NCBI GenBank assembly: GCA_963786395.1
Contig: CAWAZD010000017.1
Location: 140,084 to 204,083, forward strand
DNA length: 64,000 bases
Source of the DNA: Fen-1301 sp963786395
GTDB taxonomy: Bacteria > Bacteroidota > Ignavibacteria > Ignavibacteriales > Ignavibacteriaceae
Direction: 5' to 3'
How positions within the stretch are numbered: the first letter of the stretch is position 1; every line of letters begins with the position of its first letter. The notes below the pieces were generated by a model. That model ran no database searches and had not been told where the DNA came from. It saw nothing but the letters and a program-made list of their open reading frames with translations. Of this stretch, positions 19,014-28,104 are shown in pieces. The translations under genes and the position numbers were made by a program.

Positions 19014-19490
19014 ATGAAAAAAGTATTGTTTATTTGTCTTGGTAATATTTGTCGTTCACCTGCTGCCGAAGGTATAATGCAATCCTTAGTTTTGAAAAAC
19101 AATCTTCAAGAGAAAATATCAGTTGATTCTGCTGGAACAATTGGTTATCACACCGGTGAATCTCCTGATCCCCGAATGCTAAAGCAGGCATCTGAAAGAG
19201 GTTTTGAACTAAATCATAAGGCAAGGAAATTTAACCCGGACAATGATTTCAAAGAGTTTGATTACATAGTCACTATGGATGATCAGAACTATAAAGATGT
19301 AAAGAATCTTGATAAAAAGAATATATATTCATCGAAGATTTATAAAATCGCGGAATTCAGTTCTGATCCTAAAGTTAAAACTGTCCCTGATCCTTATTAC
19401 GGCGGACCTGAAGCCTTCGATCATGTCATTGATATTCTTAAAGATGCATGTTCAAATCTGCTCAATAAAATAAAAGATGAACTTAAGTAA
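19014..19490 (+). CDS. Low-molecular-weight protein-tyrosine phosphatase family protein
   Basis: A 158-residue phosphatase of the LMW-PTP fold. The P-loop CLGNICRSP (Cys8, Arg14) is at the N-terminus and the general-acid loop VPDPYYGG is near residue 127. Members dephosphorylate tyrosine or arginine on proteins, or small phosphosugars. The gene overlaps the next one, a fructosamine-kinase family gene, by 14 bases, so the two are translated together. A human LMW-PTP isoform is known to act as protein-ribulosamine-5-phosphatase, which makes a protein-deglycation role plausible here (inference). The ATG at 19014 follows a TTTTTAA-rich leader. Confidence 0.93.
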   Translation: MKKVLFICLGNICRSPAAEGIMQSLVLKNNLQEKISVDSAGTIGYHTGESPDPRMLKQASERGFELNHKARKFNPDNDFKEFDYIVTMDDQNYKDVKNLDKKNIYSSKIYKIAEFSSDPKVKTVPDPYYGGPEAFDHVIDILKDACSNLLNKIKDELK

Positions 19491-20349
19491 TTCTGTTCGA
19501 ACCAAATTGGAAGAGCTAAAAGGTTCTCCTGTTATTGAAACATTTCCACTTTCCGGCGGGAGTATTAGTAATACCTATAAAATTACATTTGCTGATAAAG
19601 AAACATATCTCCTTAAAACAAATAATCAGGAAAATGGAGATATGTTTATAAAAGAGGACCATGGTTTACAGGAATTAAAAAAAGCAGCGGCAATACGTGT
19701 ACCTGATGTCTTTCATAGTGATTCCAGATTTATTCTACTTGAATTTCTAGATTCTGCACCAAAAGTAAATAATTTCTTTGAAGAATTCGGCAGAAAGTTT
19801 GCACTCCTCCATAAATGCACTTCAAAAGAATTCGGATTTTATGAGAATAATTATATTGGCTCCACTCCTCAAATAAACAAACCGGATAATACTTCAAACC
19901 TAAACTGGGTGAGTTTTTATTTTACCAACCGTCTCTTATTTCAATTCAGACTACTTGAAAAGAATGGATATGCCGATTCTGCTTTAAGAAATGCTTTCAG
20001 TAAACTTGAACAGAAAATTGATCAGATCATTCCTGAATCTGATGCTTCTCCTTCACTTCTTCATGGTGATTTATGGAGTGGAAACTACATGTCTGATGAA
20101 AATGGAAATGCATGTCTGATTGACCCCGCAGTATATTATGGAAATCGGGAAGCTGATCTTGCTATGACAAGATTGTTCGGTGGATTCCCGCAGTCATTCT
20201 ATAATTCATACGATGAAACTTTCCCACTTGAACAAGGATGGCAGTACAGAGAAAACATTTATATGCTGTACCATGTAATGAATCACCTTAATCTTTTCGG
20301 CGGCGGATATTATTCCCAAACTCTTTCTCTGATGAAGAGTTATTTATAA
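19477..20349 (+). CDS. Fructosamine/ketosamine-3-kinase family protein
   Basis: A 290-residue kinase of the fructosamine-3-kinase family (aminoglycoside-phosphotransferase fold). The catalytic loop LLHGDLWSGNYM is near residues 194-205. The metal-binding motif LIDPAVYYGNREADLAMT follows, and the substrate-side QGWQYRENIYMLYHVMNHL closes the protein. Bacterial members phosphorylate ribulosamines or erythrulosamines on glycated proteins, which destabilises the adduct and repairs the protein. The 14-base overlap with the LMW-PTP gene implies coupled translation and a shared task. Confidence 0.92.
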   Translation: MNLSNSVRTKLEELKGSPVIETFPLSGGSISNTYKITFADKETYLLKTNNQENGDMFIKEDHGLQELKKAAAIRVPDVFHSDSRFILLEFLDSAPKVNNFFEEFGRKFALLHKCTSKEFGFYENNYIGSTPQINKPDNTSNLNWVSFYFTNRLLFQFRLLEKNGYADSALRNAFSKLEQKIDQIIPESDASPSLLHGDLWSGNYMSDENGNACLIDPAVYYGNREADLAMTRLFGGFPQSFYNSYDETFPLEQGWQYRENIYMLYHVMNHLNLFGGGYYSQTLSLMKSYL

Positions 20350-20433
20350 AATTATCCTTGCCATTAGAAGTACAGCGAATTTACTCCCTTCTTGCACAGG
20401 CATTTACAGCTTGTGTGTAAAACTCCAATTGTC

Positions 20434-20453
20434 ATTCCCGCGAAGGCGGGAAT
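20434..20453. repeat. 20-bp palindrome ATTCCC-N8-GGGAAT
   Basis: ATTCCC, GCGAAGGC, GGGAAT, with flanks GTC and CCA, i.e. inverted relative to the 842 and 28068 copies. It lies between the fructosamine kinase and FISUMP genes. Confidence 0.75.
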
Positions 20454-20628
20454 CCATTTCTTAAGTTGTCATCCACTAATTATTTTGTCATCTTCGTCCC
20501 GATTCTTGAAAGGCATCGATGAACATTTTATTATTCCCCTATTTGTTAACAATCCGGTAATAATGATTTAATATTATGTTAACAATACAAATGTATTATT
20601 AGGTAAATAATTATAAGTTGGTTGTCTT

Positions 20629-21234
20629 ATGAAAATAGTTAAAATCGGAGATCAGGAATGGATGTCTGAAAATCTGAATGTTGGTTATTACCAAAACGGA
20701 GATCCCATACCTGAAGTGAAAGATGCAAGGGAATGGGATTCACTAAAAACCGGGGCATGGTGTTATTATAACAATGATCCGGAAAATGGCAGTAAGTATG
20801 GGAAATTATATAATTGGTATGCAGTAAACGATAAGCGAGGCTTAGCGCCTAAAGGTTGGCATATCCCGATATATTCCGAATTTCAAACATTAGGGACAAA
20901 AGTAAACCGTGATGGTAATGCATTAAAAGTACTTATGCAGTTCAGCGGAAGGTCCTATCAATATAATGTGAGTGGTTTTTCTTCATTAATGTCCGGACGC
21001 CGGTGCTATAGGGGTCTCTTTCATGATTTATGCTCTAGTGCTTACTTTTGGAGTTCCTCTGAATTTGGGAAAAACTATGCTCAGAGTATAAACCTATATT
21101 CTGATGAAGATATAAATATTTATGAGAATCATGATGATAAGACATTCGGTTTCAGCATTCGCTGCCTTAAAGATCAGTTAACACTTCATTCATTTGAACA
21201 TAACTGGGTATCAGTTGTAGTGAATAAAAACTGA
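20629..21234 (+). CDS. FISUMP-domain protein (Fibrobacter succinogenes major paralogous domain)
   Basis: A 201-residue protein made almost entirely of one FISUMP domain. It has the opening IGDQEWMSENLNV, then YGKLYNWYAVNDKRGLAPKGWHIP, a glycine/serine turn FSSLMSGRRCY, then YFWSSSE and a closing GFSIRCLKD. The domain is a C-type-lectin-like fold usually found on surface lipoproteins of Fibrobacteres and Bacteroidota, of unknown function. Unusually, no signal peptide precedes the domain: the ATG at 20629 sits directly at the domain start and no in-frame upstream extension with a hydrophobic segment was found. It may therefore be cytoplasmic or a truncated derivative of an exported paralogue. 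Confidence 0.88.
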   Translation: MKIVKIGDQEWMSENLNVGYYQNGDPIPEVKDAREWDSLKTGAWCYYNNDPENGSKYGKLYNWYAVNDKRGLAPKGWHIPIYSEFQTLGTKVNRDGNALKVLMQFSGRSYQYNVSGFSSLMSGRRCYRGLFHDLCSSAYFWSSSEFGKNYAQSINLYSDEDINIYENHDDKTFGFSIRCLKDQLTLHSFEHNWVSVVVNKN

Positions 21235-21421
21235 TACAGAAAGTAACTTCTCAATATGAAGCTGACTCCTATGTGTAAAGTTAGGGCACATTCCAGAATT
21301 AAAAATAAATTTATAACCAAATTTATTTTATCTATTGACAATTAAATAAGAATATTTTAAATTATTTAACTACAAATGAAATAATTCTTCCTTCAAACCC
21401 TAAAGAATCCTGAAGTTATTT

Positions 21422-21464
21422 ACCCGCTAAAGACCTGCTAAATCCCGCTAAATACCCGCTAAAA
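21422..21464. repeat. Four ~11-bp tandem units CCCGCTAAA
   Basis: Units ACCCGCTAAAG, ACCTGCTAAAT, CCCGCTAAAT and ACCCGCTAAAA run head to tail. The spacing is 11, 11 and 10 bases. Confidence 0.75.
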
Positions 21465-21740
21465 TAAGGACTAGACCATATTTAGAAAGGGTCGAGATAG
21501 TATCATCCTAAACCCGGTACAAACTTAGAAGCAACTTGCAGAGTGCGGGAATAATGGGGATAATATGATTTAATGCGGAAATTCTATGAATTGATTACCA
21601 TTTATGCTTATGAATGGTTGGCTGGCGAATTATAGAGGTTCCTAATTACTTTAGTTTTATGGAAAGGAAACCCGAGAGGGCTAAGTGTTTATAAAACAAG
21701 GAGATATGGGGATATTTTGATACCCTTTATGGAAAAAATT

Positions 21741-21785
21741 ATGGGACTTGGCGGAGTAATCTCCGCCCCACCTATTTGATATACT
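21741..21785. repeat. GGCGGAG hairpin element, copy 1
   Basis: ATGGGACTTGGCGGAGT followed by a loop and CTCCGCC. A related copy sits at 25129-25178, and each copy lies downstream of a T9SS cargo gene on the minus strand. It may be a terminator or an interspersed repeat. Confidence 0.65.
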
Positions 21786-21802
21786 TATTCTTAGCTTGCT
21801 GC

Positions 21803-24800
21803 CTACTTTATAAGCATCATCTTCTTAATCATTGAAAAGTTCTTTCCTGTCGACTGATTAACAGCGGATAAACGATAAACATAAATACCAGAGGATAAAT
21901 TAGATGCTCCGAAATTTAAGGTATAATATCCTGCTGACTGAGCCTGATTTACAAGTTCAACAACCTTCTGGCCAACTATATTGTAGATGTCCAGAACAAC
22001 TTTAGCATCTAAAGGTAACTGGTAATCTATCTTTGTTGAAGGATTAAAAGGATTGGGATAATTCTGGCTTATAGCAAAGTCTTTAGGAATTGCTACCGTA
22101 GCATTTTCTATACTGCTGTATTGGTATGTGCCGTCATTATCAATCATTTTTATTCTGTATTGATATCTTCCTGATTGAAGATTCATATCGGTACAGGAAT
22201 AATATTTTGGGGAATTACTTGAACCCGCAGCTTTAACACTTCCGATAGCAGTCCATGAGGCAATTTCATTATTGTTTAAGACAGATCTTTCAATATCAAA
22301 TTTATTGCTGTTTATTTCTGATTTGGTTGTCCATTTAAGGTTTATATCTCTACCGGCAGTATTAGAGGTAAAGGAGGATAATTCTACGGGGAGAGGATTA
22401 TTCGGATATGTGAAAGTTCCGATACAGAAGGCTATTGTAGTATTATTAAGGCCAATAAAACCTCCTCCCAGAAATACCTTATTATCTGCAGGGTTAATTT
22501 TAATTGTAGAAACAAATCCCCATACACCATTATCAGCTGCAGACAAACTGCTGCCATCCCATTTGGCTATGTTATTTGCTGGGGTGGTACCATCGCCAAG
22601 AAAAGAAAATAATCCCCCCACATAAACACCGCTGCCGCTAACGGCAATAGACATTACCTGACCATCTACTCCGTTAGAAGCACCGCCTGGTAAGGTTGAC
22701 CATGTGCCGGTAGTAGTGTTCCATTTGGCGATGCAATTTGCTGAGGTGGTACCGTCGCCAAGTGTATTAAACAATCCGCCCACATAAACATCGCTGCCGT
22801 TTGTGGCTATTGCTAAAACGATATTATTTACTCCATTAGACGCTCCGCTTGTTAATGTTGACCAGGTCGTGCCGTTCCATTTTGCTATGCCGTTTGCAGA
22901 GGTTGTTCCGTCTCCAAGTTGATTAAAAAATCCTCCCACATAAACATCACTACCGTTTGTAGCTACTGCATAAACGTCATTATTTACTCCGTTAGATTCT
23001 CCGCTTGCTAATGTTGACCATGTGCCGGTAGTAGTGTTCCATTTGGCGATGCAATTTGCTGAGGTGGTACCGTCGCCAAGTGTATTAAACAATCCGCCCA
23101 CATAAACATCGCTGCCGCTAACGGCAATTGCATGGACCTGATCATTTACTCCGTTAGATGCACCGCTTGTTAATGTTGACCATGTGCCGGTAGTAGTATT
23201 CCATTTAGCTATGTTATTTGCTGAGGTGGTACCATCGCCAAGTAAAGTAAATTGCCCACCTACATAAACATCACTGCCACAGACAGCAATTGCATACACG
23301 TAATCATTTACTCCGTTAGAAGCCCCAATTGGTAAGGTTGACCATGTGCTGGTAACAGTGTTCCATTTGGCTATGTAATTTGCTGATGCACCGCTGGCAA
23401 GTTGATTAAAATACCCTCCTACATAAACATCACTACCGCTAATTGCAATTGCAGTGACCAAAGCATTTACTCCGTTACTACCGCTGCCTACGGCAGACCA
23501 GGCACTGCCATTCCATTTGGCAATATTATTAGCCCCGGGCGCGTTGTCGTCAATGTAATTAAAAAATCCACCTGTATAAACATCGGTTCCGTTAACGGCT
23601 ATTGCAGTAATTTCATATTCTATTCCATATCTGCTTGCTAAGTTGGACCATTCGGTGCCATTCCATTTGTCTACACTATTAGCATAGTTTTCGTGGGTGT
23701 CATATGACTCCCCACCCACATAAACATCACTGCCGCTAACGGCAATTGCAGATACATTATACGCTACTCCATTATTGACGCTGCCTGTCAGGGCAGACCA
23801 GGTGGTGCCATTCCATTTGGCTATGTGATTTGCTGAGGTGGTTCCGTCGCCAAGCGTAGTAAAAACTCCGCCCACATAAACATCACTGCCGCTTGTGGCT
23901 ATAGCACAAACGGCATAATTTACTCCATTAGATACTCCGCTTGCTAATGTTGACCATGAGGTGCCGTTCCATTTCGCTATGTGATTTGCTGATGAACCGT
24001 CAGCAAGTGTTTCAAACGATCCACCCACATAAACATCGCTGCCGCTAACGGCAATTGCCGAGACGTCATGGTTTACTCCGTTAGATTCTCCGCTTGCTAA
24101 TGTTGACCATGTGCTGGTAGTAGTGTTCCATTTGGCAATGTAATTTGCTGAGGTGGTACCGTCGCCAAGCATAGTAAATGCTCCACCCACATAAACATCG
24201 CTGCCGCTAACGGCAATAGACATTACCGAACTATCTACTCCGTTAGAAGCTCCGCTTGCTAATGTTGACCATGTGCTGGTAATAGTGTTCCATTTGGCTA
24301 TGTAATTTGCTGAGGTGGTACCGTCGCCAAGCGTAGTAAAAACTCCGCCCACATAAACATCATTGCCGCTAATTGCAATTGCTGTGACCTCACCACCATT
24401 TACTCCGTTAATGGCACCGCTTGTTAATGCTGACCATGAGGTGCCGTTCCATTTGGCTATACAATTAGCTTGAATATCACTCACTAAACCGATTGATCCG
24501 CCGACATAGATATTACCGCTTTCATCCACCGCCATTGACAAAACAGCTCCCACGGTTCCATTACGACCTGACCCCACAGATGCCCACTCATAAGATGAAG
24601 TCCCCTGAGGAGAGTTTATTTTTGAGAATATTGGTTCTTTGTTTTTACCGTAAGTCATTTTATAACCTTTAGTATTAAAAGAACCTTTAGTGTTAGGTTT
24701 TATAACACCTGTTCGGTCAAGTATTTCTCCAACGCTTTTATTGGAAATGTCTTGCGAATAAAGATTTAAGAAACATACGGAAAGGACAATTAGGATAGTA

Positions 24801-24814
24801 TATATTTGCTTCAA
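21803..24814 (-). CDS. Large secreted repeat protein with T9SS type A sorting domain
   Basis: A 1003-residue exported protein. The signal peptide is residues 1-20 (ILIVLSVCFLNLYSQ). About 13-14 copies of a ~50-residue unit follow, with consensus VSGSDVYVGG-F--LGDGTTSAN-IAKWN-TTWSTL-SGASNGVN. This is a kelch/beta-propeller-like strand pattern that could build one or two closed rings. Then comes a fibronectin-like linker (VELSSFTSNTAGRDINLKW) and a C-terminal type A sorting domain (NYPNPFNPSTKI ... SSGIYVYRL ... KKMMLIK) for type IX secretion and cell-surface attachment. The start is TTG at 24814, chosen because AGGAGG sits seven bases before it. The repeats are very similar at DNA level, so copy number may be misassembled. 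The ligand or function is unknown. Confidence 0.88.
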   Translation of the reverse strand: MKQIYTILIVLSVCFLNLYSQDISNKSVGEILDRTGVIKPNTKGSFNTKGYKMTYGKNKEPIFSKINSPQGTSSYEWASVGSGRNGTVGAVLSMAVDESGNIYVGGSIGLVSDIQANCIAKWNGTSWSALTSGAINGVNGGEVTAIAISGNDVYVGGVFTTLGDGTTSANYIAKWNTITSTWSTLASGASNGVDSSVMSIAVSGSDVYVGGAFTMLGDGTTSANYIAKWNTTTSTWSTLASGESNGVNHDVSAIAVSGSDVYVGGSFETLADGSSANHIAKWNGTSWSTLASGVSNGVNYAVCAIATSGSDVYVGGVFTTLGDGTTSANHIAKWNGTTWSALTGSVNNGVAYNVSAIAVSGSDVYVGGESYDTHENYANSVDKWNGTEWSNLASRYGIEYEITAIAVNGTDVYTGGFFNYIDDNAPGANNIAKWNGSAWSAVGSGSNGVNALVTAIAISGSDVYVGGYFNQLASGASANYIAKWNTVTSTWSTLPIGASNGVNDYVYAIAVCGSDVYVGGQFTLLGDGTTSANNIAKWNTTTGTWSTLTSGASNGVNDQVHAIAVSGSDVYVGGLFNTLGDGTTSANCIAKWNTTTGTWSTLASGESNGVNNDVYAVATNGSDVYVGGFFNQLGDGTTSANGIAKWNGTTWSTLTSGASNGVNNIVLAIATNGSDVYVGGLFNTLGDGTTSANCIAKWNTTTGTWSTLPGGASNGVDGQVMSIAVSGSGVYVGGLFSFLGDGTTPANNIAKWDGSSLSAADNGVWGFVSTIKINPADNKVFLGGGFIGLNNTTIAFCIGTFTYPNNPLPVELSSFTSNTAGRDINLKWTTKSEINSNKFDIERSVLNNNEIASWTAIGSVKAAGSSNSPKYYSCTDMNLQSGRYQYRIKMIDNDGTYQYSSIENATVAIPKDFAISQNYPNPFNPSTKIDYQLPLDAKVVLDIYNIVGQKVVELVNQAQSAGYYTLNFGASNLSSGIYVYRLSAVNQSTGKNFSMIKKMMLIK

Positions 24815-25197
24815 GAAAAACCTCCTGCAAATTAACCGGTTTATAAATACCTTATGCTAATCAAAACAGAAAATTATCTTGGTCGCATCTCGATTACTAA
24901 GAAAGTAACCCCAATATAACAAAGTTTCAATCATTTATTTGCAAAATCCAAACAAAATCAAAACTATGGAAAAAACTATGGAAGCCATCCGCAACTCCTT
25001 ATATAACAACATGTTAACTTTTCAGAAATCTGACTCTTAATCAGCAGGTCAGGTAGTAAGTGAAATCCAAAAAGGGATAAGTTTCACATTTCGATTATAA
25101 ACGACTATTGGCTTTAGAGTTTTGCCATGATGGGAGACTTGGCGGAGTCGCAACTCTCCGCCTCACTCAATTAGATATTCCCAAGTTTAGACTGGCA
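24815..25197. other. Intergenic region between two T9SS cargo genes
   Basis: No gene is seen. It contains a loose A-rich 11-12-bp periodicity (24942-24983: CAAAATCCAAA, CAAAATCAAAA, then two CTATGGA units) and the second GGCGGAG hairpin (25141-25162). Confidence 0.5.
25129..25178. repeat. GGCGGAG hairpin element, copy 2
   Basis: ATGGGAGACTTGGCGGAGT, a short loop and CTCTCCGCC, about 20 bases past the stop of the BNR-repeat gene. It is related to 21741-21785. Confidence 0.65.
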
Positions 25198-27837
25198 CTA
25201 TTTCATAAGTGCCATCTTCTTAACCTGGTTGAAGGTCCCGGCTTCAACTTTGTAAAAATATATTCCGCTTGAGAGACCGGTTCCATCAAATTTAACAGTA
25301 TAATTCCCTGGTTCCTGAAATTGGTTAACTAATGTTCTAACCAATTCTCCCTTTACATTAAAGACAGATACTTTAACATTTGTTGCATTGGGAATTGAAT
25401 ACTTAATTTCTGTTGAAGGATTAAATGGATTCGGATAATTCTGCGATAATTCAAAGTTAACCGGAATATTTGAATTTACCTCAGGCTGCACAGACGTAGC
25501 TATTGATGTTTTAAATGCACTCCGCCCATGTGTAAAAGCAAACATATTATTTGTTCCCTGCTGATAGACAAGCTCGTCGACAGGTACAAATGACGGCATA
25601 CCAGATGAAGCTGATGTCCAATTCGCTCCCCCGTTTGTTGATTGATATATTCCGATTTCTGTACCGATGTATAATGTAGAATTATTTAAATTATCAACTA
25701 ATAAAGTATGAACAGGAACATCGGGCAAATCTCCTGAAATATCAGTCCAGGTAGTTCCCTGGTTACTTGAAAACCAAATATGTTTTGTGGGAAAAACATT
25801 ATTGTTATTATATCCTGAATAACATGCATAAATATTCTGTTGATTTGTTGGATCGATGGTTATCCTTCTCACGTAAGCTAAATTATTTCCGAAGGGAGAA
25901 ATATCTGTCCACGTATTTATTCCGGCAGCCGGATTTAATGCCGTACAAATATAAATATGTCCATCGGTTGTCCCGGCAAATGCCAGAAACGGTGAAGCTG
26001 AATTTGCTATTGCAAGTGCACTCACTTTAGTGGTTGCAAGTGCATTACTTACCTGTGTCCAGGTGCCGGCAGAATTTACAGTTGCCCAGACTTTGTTTGA
26101 ACCCGCAAGCAGAACTGATGAATTCTGTTTGTCCATTACAAAAGGAGAAATAAACAGACTGTTGGTAGAATTTTTTGCATCCGCCATACCCGAAATACAT
26201 TCAGTCCAGTTATTTCCGCCGTCAGTAGATTTGCTCATATCCAGATAGACATATTCTTCATAAGAAACTAAAGAATTTGTCTGGTCCTGTGCAGCATACC
26301 CTCCATCTCCTCCAAAGACTTCATTCCAGCTTGTGCCCAAAACATATTTCAAATGTCCATTGTCCTGAGCTCCACCGGAATATATTGTGCCTGTAGGATA
26401 AACTGATCCTCCGTAAAACTGAGTAATGGCAAGATTATTATTTAAACTAGTCCAGTTAGAACCACCGTTTGTGGTTTTTTGAATGCCTCCATCATCTCCG
26501 AGGTAAACCACATTATTTGAAACAGGATCAAATACTATTGCGTGATGATCTCCATGAACCTCTGGCGTTCCGTAATATGAGTTCCAATAAGTTAACTGAA
26601 ACCAGGATGCACCACCATCAGTTGACTTCATCATCTCAACACCACCGGCATAAATATTATTTGAATTAAATGGATCAACAGCAATTACATTATCATACCA
26701 TCCCTGTGTACCTAAAAAAGATGCGGTTGTAGTTGAGGTAGCACCGGTAGAGGATATGTTCCCCGGTTTTGTTAAAGCATTCCAGGTAGCGCCTGCATCA
26801 GTTGTTTTAAATATTCCCGCTAATCCATAATCGGGAGAACTATAATTAGAGGATTCGATTTGCGCATACGCAGTGTTAGGATTATTTGGATCTTTGGCAA
26901 ATGCAATTCTTCTGTAGTTGGCAGTAGGAAGGTTGGCTGTTATTTTATTCCAGGTGCTTCCACCATCAGTTGTTCTGTAAATACCACCATTTGTAGATCC
27001 GTTCAAACCGGTTGAAAAAATAATGGTACTTGAAGTAAAGGGAATTACATCATCGCCATTAAAATAATTAGTTGATGTTGAAAGCGGACTAATGGCACTC
27101 CATGAAGTACCGCCATCAGTGGATTTATAAAGTCCTCCGTTTGTATAATAATTCCCTGCCCCATCCTTTCTTTTATAAGCATAGGTCACTGCATAAAGAT
27201 TACCTGATGGATCAAATGCCAATGCCCTTACATTACTGAAATTCCATATATTGATGCCAATTGTACTCGGAAGCAATGCCCAGGTTTCTCCGAAATCAGT
27301 TGATTTATATATTCCGCTTCCATAAACATAATCTGAATTATTCCATCCTTCTCCTGAACCGGCATAAACAATATTATCATTCGAAGGATCCTTAACCATA
27401 GAACCTATAGCTAATTGTGTCCCATTATCTAATTTAGGTATCCAGGATGTTCCTCCATTAGTTGTTTTCCATATTCCGCCGGAAACTGCACCGACTAAGA
27501 TATTTTTTGTATTTGCCGAACTTACAATAATTGACCTGATCCTGCCTCCTATATTCCCCGGACCAATAGGAGTCCATGTGGAAATTCCATTTGTCTTCCT
27601 AAGTTTATTCGCAGGCATAAGTTTTTTCATTGTATAGTCAATTGCATTCATTCTTGACTGTGGATCAACATAACCTTTATTCCCGGCAATCATTTCAAAT
27701 CTAAACTGTTCGGCTCCATAAGGATTATCCCTGTCACCCTGCATAGGTTTAGGCGGTAAATTTTGATTCTTATTAAATATAAAAAACGTAGATAAGGAGA
27801 TAAACAAGACAACAACTAGTTTGCTTATTTTGTTCAT
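25198..27837 (-). CDS. Secreted VPS10/BNR-repeat (sialidase-like propeller) protein with T9SS sorting domain
   Basis: An 879-residue exported protein with an N-terminal hydrophobic signal (VVVLFISLSTFFIF). The body holds about ten Asp-box/BNR motifs of the form KSTDGGTSW or QSTNGGANW (for example IWKTTNGGTSW, KSTDFGETW, RTTDGGSTW, KTTDAGATW), which mark a many-bladed propeller as in sortilin/VPS10 and photosystem stability factor relatives. The C-terminal type A sorting domain (NYPNPFNPSTEIKYSIP ... SSGIYFYKV ... KKMALMK) directs type IX export. Sialidase catalytic residues are not evident, so a binding or structural role is more likely than glycosidase activity. The ATG at 27837 follows an AT-rich leader. 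It lies directly downstream of the flx-hdr operon on the same strand, separated by two palindromes. Confidence 0.9.
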   Translation of the reverse strand: MNKISKLVVVLFISLSTFFIFNKNQNLPPKPMQGDRDNPYGAEQFRFEMIAGNKGYVDPQSRMNAIDYTMKKLMPANKLRKTNGISTWTPIGPGNIGGRIRSIIVSSANTKNILVGAVSGGIWKTTNGGTSWIPKLDNGTQLAIGSMVKDPSNDNIVYAGSGEGWNNSDYVYGSGIYKSTDFGETWALLPSTIGINIWNFSNVRALAFDPSGNLYAVTYAYKRKDGAGNYYTNGGLYKSTDGGTSWSAISPLSTSTNYFNGDDVIPFTSSTIIFSTGLNGSTNGGIYRTTDGGSTWNKITANLPTANYRRIAFAKDPNNPNTAYAQIESSNYSSPDYGLAGIFKTTDAGATWNALTKPGNISSTGATSTTTASFLGTQGWYDNVIAVDPFNSNNIYAGGVEMMKSTDGGASWFQLTYWNSYYGTPEVHGDHHAIVFDPVSNNVVYLGDDGGIQKTTNGGSNWTSLNNNLAITQFYGGSVYPTGTIYSGGAQDNGHLKYVLGTSWNEVFGGDGGYAAQDQTNSLVSYEEYVYLDMSKSTDGGNNWTECISGMADAKNSTNSLFISPFVMDKQNSSVLLAGSNKVWATVNSAGTWTQVSNALATTKVSALAIANSASPFLAFAGTTDGHIYICTALNPAAGINTWTDISPFGNNLAYVRRITIDPTNQQNIYACYSGYNNNNVFPTKHIWFSSNQGTTWTDISGDLPDVPVHTLLVDNLNNSTLYIGTEIGIYQSTNGGANWTSASSGMPSFVPVDELVYQQGTNNMFAFTHGRSAFKTSIATSVQPEVNSNIPVNFELSQNYPNPFNPSTEIKYSIPNATNVKVSVFNVKGELVRTLVNQFQEPGNYTVKFDGTGLSSGIYFYKVEAGTFNQVKKMALMK

Positions 27838-28012
27838 ATTAATTTCCGATTATAATAAAGTGGTATAAATTAATTAACTAATTAACTTAAAAGCTATATT
27901 AAAATAATATGGGGGAATTTTTATGACCTGGGACAAGATTTGGAGTATTTAGGGGATCGCCCCCGACACCCCAGAAAAAATAACTAATTCCGGTTAGACA
28001 TTGATTCATGGG

Positions 28013-28087
28013 ATCCCCGCTTTCGCGGGGATGACAATATATTAGGGAGTGACAACTTAAGAAATGGATTCCCGCCTTCGCGGGAAT
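28013..28087. repeat. Two ATTCCC/ATCCCC palindromes side by side
   Basis: ATCCCC-GCTTTCGC-GGGGAT (28013-28032) and ATTCCC-GCCTTCGC-GGGAAT (28068-28087) lie 35 bases apart in the same orientation, between flxA and the BNR-repeat gene. Two compensating base changes between the copies keep the stem paired. Confidence 0.75.
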
Positions 28088-28104
28088 GACATTCGAGAGG
28101 ATAA

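Larger units (their letters stand above)
21235..21802. other. Intergenic region with tandem and hairpin repeats
   Basis: No convincing gene is seen in 568 bases. It holds a four-unit ~11-bp array (21422-21464) and a GGCGGAG/CTCCGCC hairpin (21750-21767) shortly past the end of the minus-strand propeller gene. Confidence 0.6.

Noticed and set aside
22400..24500. Regular repeats as a possible CRISPR array
   Set aside because: The unit is ~150 bp, coding in one frame throughout and ends in a sorting domain. There are no spacers.
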